40,159 bases of DNA from Marinimicrococcus flavescens (lineage in GTDB: Bacteria > Pseudomonadota > Alphaproteobacteria > Geminicoccales > Geminicoccaceae): contig JARGEQ010000127.1 in NCBI GenBank assembly GCA_029211145.1, positions 1-40,159 of the forward strand, read 5' to 3'. The notes under the pieces are model-generated. The model was not told the origin of the DNA, searched no databases, and saw only the letters and a program-made list of their open reading frames with translations. Both the position numbers and the translations under genes were made by a program. This document shows, piece after piece, positions 32,426 to 40,091 of the stretch (position 1 is its first letter; every line of letters starts with the position of its first letter).

Positions 32426-33172
32426 ATGCACGACACCGCAGCGCTCGTCCTGGTGGGACTCACCTTCCTGCTGGCCGGCACGGTCAAGGGTGTGGTGGGG
32501 CTGGGTCTGCCCACCGTGGCGCTGGCCCTGCTCACCGCGACGCTGGGCCTCCAGCCCGCCATGGCGCTGCTGCTCGTGCCCTCCTTCGTCACCAATGTGT
32601 GGCAGGCGCTCGCCGGCGGGCGCGCCGGGGCCATCCTCGCTCGGATCTGGCCGTTCCTGGCGCTCGCCACCGCCACCGTCTGGATCGGTGCCGGCAGCCT
32701 GACGCGGGTGGACGTGCGCCTGCTCTCGGGCCTGCTGGGCGCGCTGCTGGTCCTCTATGCCGCCGTGTCGCTGGCCGGGCTGCGGCTGCACCTGACGCCC
32801 CGGCGCGAGCGCTGGGCCGGGCCGCTGCTGGGGGCCGCCAACGGCGTGCTGGCCGGCATGACCGGCTCCTTCGTGTTCCCCGGCGTGCTCTACCTCCAGG
32901 CCTGCGGGCTGGGCCGCGACGCCTTCGTGCAGGCCATGGGCCTGCTGTTCACCGCGTCTACCGTGGCGCTGGCGCTCGCCATGGGCGGCCAGCGCCTGCT
33001 CACCGCCGAGCTCGCGGGCCTTTCCGCCGCCGCCGTCCTGCCCGCCCTGCTCGGCATGAGCCTGGGCCAGCATCTCCGCCGCCGCCTCTCCGAGACGCTG
33101 TTCCGGCGTGTCTTCCTCGCGGCCGTGGCAGTGATGGGCGTCTACATCCTCGCCCGTGCTGTGGCGGGGTGA
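32426..33172 (+). CDS. TauE/SafE-family permease
   Basis: 248 aa with about eight membrane helices. The family's paired half-motifs are present: LAGTVKGVVGLGLPTVALALL near the N-terminus and AANGVLAGMTGSFVFPGVLYLQ in the middle. These carriers export sulfite, sulfoacetate or other organic anions, or import related compounds. GGAG lies 6 nt before the ATG. A gap of 145 bp separates it from the cytochrome c gene, so it may have its own promoter. Confidence 0.9.
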   Translation: MHDTAALVLVGLTFLLAGTVKGVVGLGLPTVALALLTATLGLQPAMALLLVPSFVTNVWQALAGGRAGAILARIWPFLALATATVWIGAGSLTRVDVRLLSGLLGALLVLYAAVSLAGLRLHLTPRRERWAGPLLGAANGVLAGMTGSFVFPGVLYLQACGLGRDAFVQAMGLLFTASTVALALAMGGQRLLTAELAGLSAAAVLPALLGMSLGQHLRRRLSETLFRRVFLAAVAVMGVYILARAVAG

Positions 33173-33297
33173 GGGGCCGGACGCGGCGCTTCGCCCGGGT
33201 CCTGCGTCCGGTCGTCTGCAATTCGGCGGGTGGATCCCTGACGCAGCTCCACTCGCGAGGTGCTTGAGCAGTGTGAGGCGCCGGGTTACATCAAGTC

Positions 33298-33574
33298 ATG
33301 ATCGCCAGTTTCCGACACAAGGGCCTGAAGCTCCTCTACGAGAAGGGAGACAGAAGGCGCATCCCGTCGGAACATGCGGGCAAGCTGGAGCGAATTATCG
33401 ACCGTCTGGATGAGGCGGTGGGCCGAAGAGCATGATCTTCCCGGATTTCGACTGCATCCGCTGAAGGGCGACCTGGCCGGCTGCTGGTCCGTCAGTGTGT
33501 CGGGAAAATGGCGGGTGGTGTTCCGCTTCGACGGCATTCACGCCTGCGATGTCGATCTCGTCGACTACCATTAG
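33298..33574 (+). pseudogene. higB: higB toxin gene split by a +1 frameshift
   Basis: Two adjacent frames give the two halves of one HigB toxin. From the ATG at 33298 the frame reads MIASFRHKGLKLLYEKGD and IIDRLDEAVGRRA, then stops at 33433-33435. The second half, [16 protein letters not shown] with [14 protein letters not shown] and VDLVDYH, is in the next frame and ends at 33574. Removing one G from the GGG at 33419-33421 restores a continuous protein of about 92 aa ([15 protein letters not shown]) of normal HigB length. Explanations are an inactivating mutation, a sequencing error, or regulated +1 frameshifting at GCA-TGA. The antitoxin gene follows. Confidence 0.85.
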
Positions 33575-33585
33575 AGGGCCGTCTC

Positions 33586-33876
33586 ATGCCGATGAAGAAC
33601 CCTCCTCACCCCGGTCTTTCAGTGCGCCACGATTGCCTGGAGCCGCTGGATCTCAGCGTCACGGAGGCGGCGCGCAGGCTGGGGGTGAGCCGCAAGCAGC
33701 TCTCCGACGTGGTCAACGGCCATTCGGGTGTCTCGGCGGAGATGGCCATCCGCCTCGACAAGGCCTTCGGCGGCGGCGCTGATACGTGGCTGCGTCTCCA
33801 GGCCGCCTGGGATCTCGCGCAAGCCATGAAGAGGTCGGACGAGATCAAGGTGGAGCGGATCACCGGGGCTGTCTGA
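33586..33876 (+). CDS. higA: HigA-family antitoxin
   Basis: 96 aa. Classic Hig[21 protein letters not shown], then the helix-turn-helix [39 protein letters not shown] and [16 protein letters not shown]. It binds the HigB toxin and represses the operon. AGAGGG lies 7 nt before the ATG at 33586, which is 11 nt after the higB stop. It is intact although its toxin gene appears frameshifted. Confidence 0.93.
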   Translation: MPMKNPPHPGLSVRHDCLEPLDLSVTEAARRLGVSRKQLSDVVNGHSGVSAEMAIRLDKAFGGGADTWLRLQAAWDLAQAMKRSDEIKVERITGAV

Positions 33877-34050
33877 GCCGGAGCGGTAGGAGCGCCCGGT
33901 GGATCACCTGCGCTGCCGGCGCCGCTGACAGGGCCCGAGGCAGTCACGGCAAGAGCCGATCCTGACGACGGGCACCATGGCAGCCGGTGTGGAGGCACTC
34001 CACCCCAATTCCCGCGGTCTCTACCCGCGAAAGACACCTGTTCCCCGGCC

Positions 34051-35088
34051 TCAGCCCGCATCCGCCAGGGTGTCGAACAGCTCGGCCACCGTGGCTTCGG
34101 CGATGCCGCGGGTGATGAGGACGAGGCGGGTGTCGTGGTCGGGGGAGGGCCAGGCGGGAAGCTCGACCGGCTCGTGGACGATGTGCTGGACGGCGTGGAC
34201 CACAAGCGGCAGGTGCGGGTGCTCGGCGAGCTTCACGATGCCCTTCAGCCGCAGCAGGTCAGGGCCTGCGTGGGTGCTGAGGAGCTCGAGGAAGCCCGCC
34301 AGGGCATGGGCGCGCACCGGGCCGGGGCGGCGCAGGCAGAAGGCGCGGATGTCCTCGCCGTGGCGGTTGGGGTCGTGGCCGGCGTGGTCGTGCTCGCCGG
34401 GGGCGGCGGTGGCGCCGAGCCAGCGCTCCAGCGTGGCGGGCGAGGGGGCGAGGCCGAAGAGGGCGGCGGGGTCGATCCGGCCGTGGCTCACCGGCAGCGG
34501 CGGGGCGGAGGGGGCGAGTGTCGCGAGGCGGGCGGCGAGGCCGGCGGGGATCCGGCCGCCGGTGAGGTCGGTCTTGGTGACCAGCACGCGGTCGGCCATG
34601 GCGGCCTGCTTCACGGCCTCCGGGTGGCGCTCGAGGGTGGCGAGGCCGGTGGCGGCGTCCACCAGGGTCACGATCCCGTCCAGGGCGTAGCCGTGCGCGA
34701 TCACCGGGTCGGTGAGCAGGGTGTGGATGATCGGGGCGGGGTCGGCAAGGCCGGTGGTCTCGATGAGCAGCCGGTCGAAGTCGGCCCGGCCGCGGCGGCG
34801 GGAAAGGTCGATCTGGCGCACGGCGCGCGAGAGGTCGCCGCGCACGGTGCAGCACAGGCAGCCGCCCGCCACCTCGACGATGTCCTCCTTCGCATGCTCG
34901 ACCAGCTCGTGGTCGAGGGGCACGTCGCCGAACTCGTTGATGATCACCGCGCTGCGCGCCATGCCGGGGTGGCGCAGCAGCCGGCCCAGCAGCGTGGTCT
35001 TGCCGGCGCCCAGAAAGCCGGTGAGCACGGTGACCGGCAGGTGGCCTGCCGGATCGCCCGGCAAGGCTTGGTGGCGGACGGCGGACAT
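34051..35088 (-). CDS. CobW/COG0523-family metal-chaperone GTPase
   Basis: 345 aa. The Walker A motif GFLGAGKTT is at residues 24-32, NEFGDVPLDHEL follows, and the family's metal-binding Cys-x-Cys-Cys lies at 77-80 (GGCLCCTVR). TKTD supplies the guanine-binding element. A His-rich linker (EHDHAGHDPNRHGED) precedes the C-terminal domain, typical of zinc- or cobalt-handling members. It delivers metal to a client in a GTP-dependent way; the client is unknown, as no cobalamin or nitrile hydratase gene is nearby. GGGAG is 6 nt upstream of the ATG at 35088. It follows the channel gene after 16 nt. Confidence 0.92.
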   Translation of the reverse strand: MSAVRHQALPGDPAGHLPVTVLTGFLGAGKTTLLGRLLRHPGMARSAVIINEFGDVPLDHELVEHAKEDIVEVAGGCLCCTVRGDLSRAVRQIDLSRRRGRADFDRLLIETTGLADPAPIIHTLLTDPVIAHGYALDGIVTLVDAATGLATLERHPEAVKQAAMADRVLVTKTDLTGGRIPAGLAARLATLAPSAPPLPVSHGRIDPAALFGLAPSPATLERWLGATAAPGEHDHAGHDPNRHGEDIRAFCLRRPGPVRAHALAGFLELLSTHAGPDLLRLKGIVKLAEHPHLPLVVHAVQHIVHEPVELPAWPSPDHDTRLVLITRGIAEATVAELFDTLADAG

Positions 35089-35104
35089 CGAGGGCTCCCG
35101 GCTG

Positions 35105-36127
35105 TCATCCCTCGCCCGGCAGGCGCGGTGTGGCCGGGCGCTCGTGAATGTCCTGCCACTGCCAGCCATCGTTTTCCACCAGTGCCAGCATCAGGCGGCG
35201 ATGGAGGCTCCAGCGGGTGTCACCGCCGGCCGGCTCCGCCTGCGGCACGCCCAGCCGGCCGAGGCAGGCTGCGGGCGGCAGCGGCGGCTCCTGCGGTGCC
35301 GGATCGATGCGGGCGGCGTCCATGGCGGCGAGGAAGGCGGCGATGGCGCCGCGCACCTCCAGCAGCAGGCAGCGGCGGGGTGCCGCCTCGGGGGCCACGC
35401 GGGTGAGGAGCAGATGGAGCGTGTCGTCGAGGGCGGCGAGGCGCAGGGCCAGGGCACTGGCCGGCTCGACGCTGTGGAAGCGGTGCAGGGCCGGGTAGGT
35501 GAGGTGCTGCTGGCTCTGCGTCACGATGAGCGGGCAGAGCCGGCCGAGCGGCTGCTCCATGGCGGAAAGCGAGTGGCCGTCCCAGTAGCGCTGCAGGATC
35601 GCCCCGGGCGTGCCGCCCATGACACCCACCAGCAAGGCGAGCTGGCGCTTGCTGGCGGCGGCCGAGACCACCGGCACGAGATAGGTGACGGAAAGGGTGA
35701 GCGCCAGGAGCCCGTTGGCGGAGCAGGCGGCGGTGGCGAGCTGCCAGGCGGTGCCCTCCGGCCGGAAGTCGCCGAGGCCCAGGGTAAAGAGCGTGTAGCC
35801 GGCATAGTAGGCGAGGGTCCAGCCGCGGGCCGGGAGGCGCGAGCTCGAGCTCACCACGCCGCCCTCGCTGCCCAGGAAGACCAGCGTCCAGCCCACCCAC
35901 AGCAGCAGTGTCCACATCACCATCATGCCGGCCACCGAGAGCGGGCCGCCCAGCGCCAGGACGCGGCCGCGCCGGTTCCCGCCGGTGAGCCGCAGCAGCG
36001 CCTTCCAGGTCCAGCGGATCAGCGGCGAGCTGAGCGGCCCGCCGCCGCGCACGGTGAGGGTGGTGAGCACGAGGTCGGCCATGGCGAGCAGGACGACGAG
36101 GATGCCGGCGGCGGTGATCCAGGTCAT
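35105..36127 (-). CDS. K+-channel-like membrane protein (ion-channel 2 type)
   Basis: 340 aa. Two to four hydrophobic helices fill the N-terminal 170 residues; between them lies YTLFTLGLGDF, whose TLGLGD (residues 115-120) resembles the K+ selectivity filter TxGxGD. The C-terminal ~170 residues are soluble, Ala-rich and unassigned (HSLSAMEQPLGRLCPLIVTQSQ and similar); no RCK or cyclic-nucleotide domain is visible. AAGGGGAG lies 7 nt before the ATG. It is co-directional with the COG0523 GTPase and divergent from dctP. The channel call rests on the filter motif and helix layout. Confidence 0.78.
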   Translation of the reverse strand: MTWITAAGILVVLLAMADLVLTTLTVRGGGPLSSPLIRWTWKALLRLTGGNRRGRVLALGGPLSVAGMMVMWTLLLWVGWTLVFLGSEGGVVSSSSRLPARGWTLAYYAGYTLFTLGLGDFRPEGTAWQLATAACSANGLLALTLSVTYLVPVVSAAASKRQLALLVGVMGGTPGAILQRYWDGHSLSAMEQPLGRLCPLIVTQSQQHLTYPALHRFHSVEPASALALRLAALDDTLHLLLTRVAPEAAPRRCLLLEVRGAIAAFLAAMDAARIDPAPQEPPLPPAACLGRLGVPQAEPAGGDTRWSLHRRLMLALVENDGWQWQDIHERPATPRLPGEG

Positions 36128-36174
36128 GACGGCGCTCCCCTTTGCGACGTGGCAGCAGGAGAACGGGACTGCAG

Positions 36175-36198
36175 GCCCATCGTTGCGCCCCGATGGGC
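36175..36198. promoter_or_regulatory. Inverted repeat in the channel/dctP divergent region
   Basis: GCCCATCG and CGATGGGC are perfect 8-bp arms with an 8-nt centre, in the 143-bp gap between divergent genes. A regulator operator for the TRAP transporter is the likely use; no regulator gene is adjacent. Confidence 0.45.
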
Positions 36199-36270
36199 GA
36201 CCCTCTCGCTTCGGCTCCTGCCGCGTGTTACGACCGCGCGACGTAAAACCGCAAGCTGGGGAGAGGCTGG

Positions 36271-37263
36271 ATGAGGAATTTGGTCAGGAAGGCGGCCGCC
36301 GCCGTCACCGTGGCGGCATCGCTGACGGCGCTGCCGGCACTGGCGGAGACCAGGTGGACGATGGCCTCGGGCTATCCCGAGGACAGCTTCTTCACCAAGA
36401 ACATCCGCCAGCTCATCGCCGAGGTCCAGGAGGCCACGAACGGCGAGCTGGTGATCGACCTGCGGCCCAACGACGAGCTCATCAAGCACGATGCCATCAA
36501 GCGTGCGGTGCAGGCCGGCCAGGTGCAGATGGGCGAGATCCGCCTCGCCGTCTACACCAACGAGGAGAAGATCTACGGCCTCGACAACCTGCCCAACCTC
36601 GTCACCACCTACGACGAGGCGTGGAAGCTGATGGAGGTGCAAAAGCCCTATCTCGACGAGCTCCTGGGCAAGCGCGGCATGCGCCTGATCACCTACGAGC
36701 CGTGGCCGGGCCAGGGCTTCTACACGGCCGAGCCGGTGACCTCGCTGGCCGATCTCGAGGGCCAGTCGATCCGCATCTACTCGCCGCAGACCCAGACGAT
36801 GTGCGAGATGATGGGCATGAAGGCCACCATCCTGCCGTTCGCCGAGGTGCCGCAGGCCTTCTCGACCGGGCTGATCGAGGCCTTGTGGACCAGCGCGCAG
36901 ACCGGCACCGACGTGCAGGCGTGGGACTACGTCAAGCACTTCACCTATACCGGCAGCATGCACAACAAGAACGCGATCATCGTCAACGAGCGCGCGTTCA
37001 AGGCCCTCGACGAGGCCTCGCAGAAGGCCCTGCTCGAGGCCGGCGAGCGGGCCACCGAGCGCGGCTGGGCGCTCAGCAAGGAGGCCAGCGACAGCAAGCA
37101 GAAGGAGCTGGCCGGGCACGGCATGGTGATCGCCGAGGCGCCCGAGGACGTCATGGCGAAGATGCGCGAGATCGGCGTCGCCATGGTGGCCGACTGGCGC
37201 GAGGGCGCCAGCCCCGAGCAGCTCGCGGTCCTCGACGCGTATCTGGCCGCGGTCGGCCGCTGA
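36271..37263 (+). CDS. dctP: TRAP transporter substrate-binding protein (DctP family)
   Basis: 330 aa. A Sec signal peptide ends at ALPALAE, then the DctP fold follows: TRWTMASGYPEDSFFTKNIRQL, GELVIDLRPNDELIKHDAIKRAVQAGQVQMGEI, and LEGQSIRIYSPQT with the conserved Arg that binds a carboxylate. FAEVPQAFSTGLIEALWTSA completes the pattern. It captures an organic acid in the periplasm for the DctQM permease; the ligand is unknown. GGGGAG precedes the ATG at 36271. A strong stem-loop separates it from dctQ. Confidence 0.95.
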   Translation: MRNLVRKAAAAVTVAASLTALPALAETRWTMASGYPEDSFFTKNIRQLIAEVQEATNGELVIDLRPNDELIKHDAIKRAVQAGQVQMGEIRLAVYTNEEKIYGLDNLPNLVTTYDEAWKLMEVQKPYLDELLGKRGMRLITYEPWPGQGFYTAEPVTSLADLEGQSIRIYSPQTQTMCEMMGMKATILPFAEVPQAFSTGLIEALWTSAQTGTDVQAWDYVKHFTYTGSMHNKNAIIVNERAFKALDEASQKALLEAGERATERGWALSKEASDSKQKELAGHGMVIAEAPEDVMAKMREIGVAMVADWREGASPEQLAVLDAYLAAVGR

Positions 37264-37282
37264 GCCGCGCGATCGTCCTGCC

Positions 37283-37305
37283 GGCGGGGCCTTCCCGGCC
37301 CCGCC
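37283..37305 (+). terminator. Intercistronic stem-loop between dctP and dctQ
   Basis: GGCGGGGCC and GGCCCCGCC form a perfect 9-bp stem with loop TTCCC, followed by TTTCT. This is intrinsic-terminator-like and probably attenuates, so more binding protein than permease is made. Confidence 0.7.
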
Positions 37306-37357
37306 TTTCTCACGCCAGGGGGGCCGTCCTCGGCTCCGCGTCTCTCCCGGAGGTCCC

Positions 37358-37867
37358 GTGATCCGACGCGTCCTCGACACGCTCTATCTTGGAAGCGGCT
37401 ATCTCGCGGCTCTCTTCCTCGTCCTGATCGCGGTGGCGATCATCCTGCAGGTGGTCGGGCGCAGCCTCGGCTACGTGGTCGACTCCACCGAGATCGCCGG
37501 CTTCTTCATGGCGGCCTCCTCGTTCTTCGCGCTGGCCCACACCTTCAAGAGCGGCTCGCATGTGCGGGTGACGATCCTCGCCCACGCCCTGACCGGGGGC
37601 ACGCGGCGGCTGCTCGAGGCATGGTGCTGCCTGGCCGCCGCCGCGGCGACCGGCTATCTCGCCTGGCATGCGATCGGCCTTGCCTGGCAGTCCTGGGATT
37701 TCGAGGACATCAGCCCGGGCCTCCTCGCCATCCCGTTCTGGATCCCGCAGAGCGCCATGGCGGCGGGACTCGTGCTGCTCGTGGTGGCGCTCGTCGACGA
37801 GGCCGTCGCCGTGCTGCGCGGCGCCATGCCCTCCTACGCCAGCGGCGAGGACACGGCCCTCGACTGA
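37358..37867 (+). CDS. dctQ: TRAP transporter small permease subunit (DctQ family)
   Basis: 169 aa with four membrane helices. Typical features: YLAALFLVLIAVAIILQVVGRSLGY, ALAHTFKSGSHVRVTILAH and WIPQSAMAAGLVLLVVALVDEA. It partners with DctM. The start is GTG at 37358 with GGAGG 5 nt upstream. dctM follows after 53 nt. Confidence 0.93.
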   Translation: MIRRVLDTLYLGSGYLAALFLVLIAVAIILQVVGRSLGYVVDSTEIAGFFMAASSFFALAHTFKSGSHVRVTILAHALTGGTRRLLEAWCCLAAAAATGYLAWHAIGLAWQSWDFEDISPGLLAIPFWIPQSAMAAGLVLLVVALVDEAVAVLRGAMPSYASGEDTALD

Positions 37868-37920
37868 GCGCGCCCGGCCACCGGCCGGACGCAGGCTACC
37901 CTTCGCAAGGATCCGTCCGC

Positions 37921-39228
37921 ATGGACCAGATCGTTCTCGCTTCATCGGTGATGCTCGCCGTCGTCCTGCTGTTCCTGGCCTCCGGCGTGTGGGTCGCCAT
38001 CTCGCTGCTCGCCGCAAGCATCGCAGCACTGGTCCTCTTCACCCCGGTGCCGGCGGGCTCGCTGCTCGCCTCCAGCATGTGGGACGCCAGCTGGAACTGG
38101 GCGCTCACCGCCCTGCCGCTCTTCGTGTGGATGGGCGAGATCCTCTCGCGCACCCGGCTCTCCAACGACATGTTCAGCGGCGTGGCGCCCTGGGTCGCGC
38201 GCCTGCCGGGGCGCCTGCTGCACGTCAACGTGCTGGGCTGCGGGATCATGGCGGCAGTGTCCGGCTCCTCGGCGGTGACCGCCGCCACCATCGGCCGGAT
38301 GAGCCTGCCCGAGCTCTCCAAGCGCGGCTACAACGAGAACATGATGATCGGCACGCTGGCCGGCTCCGGCACGCTGGGCCTCCTGATCCCGCCCTCCATC
38401 GTGATGATCGTCTACGGCGTCACCGCCCAGCAGTCGGTGGCCCGCCTCTTCATCGCCGGCATCCTGCCGGGCCTGGTTCTCGTGCTCCTGTTCATGGGCT
38501 ACGTGGCGCTGTGGTCGATGGCCAACGCCGAGCGCATGCCGGCCGCCGAGCCCTCCGTTCCCTTGCGCACCAAGCTCTGGGAATCGCGCCGGCTGATCCC
38601 GGTCCTCCTCCTCATCATCGCCGTGATCGGCTCCATCTACGGCGGCATCGCCACCCCCACCGAGGCCGCCACCATCGGCGTGGTGGGCTCGCTGGCGCTG
38701 GCCGCCGCCTATGGCGGGCTCACCATGGCGACCTTCATGGAGAGCCTGCTCGCCGCCACCCGCATGTCGTGCATGATCGCCTTCATCATCGGCTGTGCGG
38801 CCTGCCTCACCATCGCCGTGGGCTTCGTGGACATCCCCCGCGCGCTGGCCTCCTGGGTCGACAGCCTGGGCCTCTCCCGCTACGCGCTCCTGGCCGTGCT
38901 GGCCTTCTTCATCCTCGTGATGGGCTGCTTCCTCGAGGGTATCTCGATCATCGTCTTGAGCGCCTCGGTGATGCTGCCGATGCTGGAGGCCGCCAATGTC
39001 GACCTGCTCTGGTTCGGCGTCTTCGTCGTGATCCTCATCGAGGCCGCCCAGATCACCCCGCCGGTGGGCTTCAACCTCTTCGTCCTCCAGTCCCTCACCG
39101 GCCGCAGCATCTGGCGCATCACCATGGCCACCATGCCGTTCTTCCTGATCCTGATGCTGCTTTTGGTGGTGATCACCATGGCCCCCGCGGTGGTGACCTG
39201 GCTGCCCGGGCTGATGGGAAGGGGCTGA
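37921..39228 (+). CDS. dctM: TRAP transporter large permease subunit (DctM family)
   Basis: 435 aa with about twelve membrane helices. Signatures: ALPLFVWMGEILSRTRLSNDMF, AAVSGSSAVTAATIGRMSLPEL, LAGSGTLGLLIPPSIVMIVYG, GGIATPTEAATIGVVGSLAL and QITPPVGFNLFVLQSLTG. It drives Na+-coupled uptake of the ligand delivered by DctP. The ATG at 37921 matches the family start; the longer frame upstream lies inside dctQ. A tandem-repeat array begins about 30 bp after the stop. Confidence 0.95.
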   Translation: MDQIVLASSVMLAVVLLFLASGVWVAISLLAASIAALVLFTPVPAGSLLASSMWDASWNWALTALPLFVWMGEILSRTRLSNDMFSGVAPWVARLPGRLLHVNVLGCGIMAAVSGSSAVTAATIGRMSLPELSKRGYNENMMIGTLAGSGTLGLLIPPSIVMIVYGVTAQQSVARLFIAGILPGLVLVLLFMGYVALWSMANAERMPAAEPSVPLRTKLWESRRLIPVLLLIIAVIGSIYGGIATPTEAATIGVVGSLALAAAYGGLTMATFMESLLAATRMSCMIAFIIGCAACLTIAVGFVDIPRALASWVDSLGLSRYALLAVLAFFILVMGCFLEGISIIVLSASVMLPMLEAANVDLLWFGVFVVILIEAAQITPPVGFNLFVLQSLTGRSIWRITMATMPFFLILMLLLVVITMAPAVVTWLPGLMGRG

Positions 39229-39260
39229 GGCCGGCGCCCGGCGCGGCGGCGGCGGGGCTC

Positions 39261-39836
39261 CTCGGGTTCGTGTTTGCCGCGCCGCGCGCGATGGAGGCGC
39301 TTCGGGCAGGGTGAGGCGCGGGGCTCGGGTTCGTGTTTGTCGCGCATCGCGCAGCGCCGGCGCATCGCCAGTTGCGGGGTGGTGGAGGCGGGGGCTCGGG
39401 TTCGTCTTTCCACGCCTCGCGGCGCAGGCCATTCCTGCGCCGCCGGACGGCCCGCGCTGCGGGCCTCGGGTTCGAGTTTGCCGGGCATGACGCAGCACCG
39501 ACGCGTCGCCGGGTGCGAGGTGGTGGAGGCGGGGGCTCGGGTTCGTCTTTCCACGCCTCCCAGCGCTGGCCTTCCCTCCGCTGCCGGACACCCGGTGCCG
39601 CGGGCCTCGGGTTCGTGTTTGCCACGCATCGCGCAGCGCTGGCGCGTCCCCAGTTGCGAGGCGGTGAGGCGGGGGCTCGGGTTCGTCTTTCCGCGCCTCG
39701 TAGCGCCGGCCATTCCTCCGTTGCCGGACGGCCTGCGCCGCGGGCCTCGGGTTCGAGTTTGCCAGCTGCGGGCAACGCCGGAGCGTCTGGCTGCAAGCCG
39801 GGTAGAGCCGCGAGGCTCGGGTTCGTCTGTGTCATG
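39261..39836 (+). repeat. Tandem array 2: 9 units of ~70 bp with CTCGGGTTCG core
   Basis: Cores start at 39261, 39324, 39395, 39465, 39536, 39606, 39676, 39746 and 39816: after the first two, spacing is 70-71 bp. Two types alternate, one reading CTCGGGTTCGTCTTTCC and one CTCGGGTTCG(A/T)GTTTGCC, so the true unit is a 140-bp dimer repeated about 3.5 times. Within the dimer are hairpins, such as GGCGCAGG/CCTGCGCC (39421-39441) and GGCCCGC/GCGGGCC (39449-39465), the latter ending where a core begins. The core matches array 1. No supported gene lies between 39229 and 40159. Confidence 0.88.
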
Positions 39837-39998
39837 CCAGGAACACGGCGCCGGCGAGGGGCGCGGCGCGGACAAGGCGTCGGGAAACCGGGAAGGCGGG
39901 ACGAGGCGTTGGCGGGCGCTCGGCATGGAGGCCTCGACAGCGGGAGCGGCCCGCAAGCATGCCCGAAGATAGGAAGATATACAAGATGCGCTAGTCAG

Positions 39999-40091
39999 CG
40001 GTACCAAGTCAGTTTAACGGGAGGTAAAGGGGGACCTGTTACCGTAACTCACGCGTTAACGGTACCAGGTCACATTAACGGGAGGTTAACG
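39999..40091 (+). repeat. Direct repeats with GGTACC and TTAACGGGAGG motifs, lower GC
   Basis: Two copies, at 39999-40030 and 40060-40091, share CGGTACCA(A/G)GTCA and TTAACGGGAGGT(A/T)AA at a 61-bp period. Between them GGACCTGTTACC (40032-40043) is an inverted, imperfect copy of the GGTACCAGGTC part. A further CAGGTAACGG lies at 40097-40106. The segment is poorer in GC than everything nearby. It may be a cluster of protein-binding sites, such as a transposon end, replication or partition site, or operator. Nothing coding is supported from 40092 to the window end. Confidence 0.7.

Noticed and set aside
39261..39836. tRNA-like T-loop (GGTTCGA) in each unit
   Set aside because: The TTCGA resemblance is present in only some cores, flanking bases cannot form the T-stem, and no acceptor or anticodon arm is found.
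29356..39836. Integron cassette array (attC sites)
   Set aside because: No GTTRRRY/RYYYAAC site pairs, no cassette genes between cores and no integrase.
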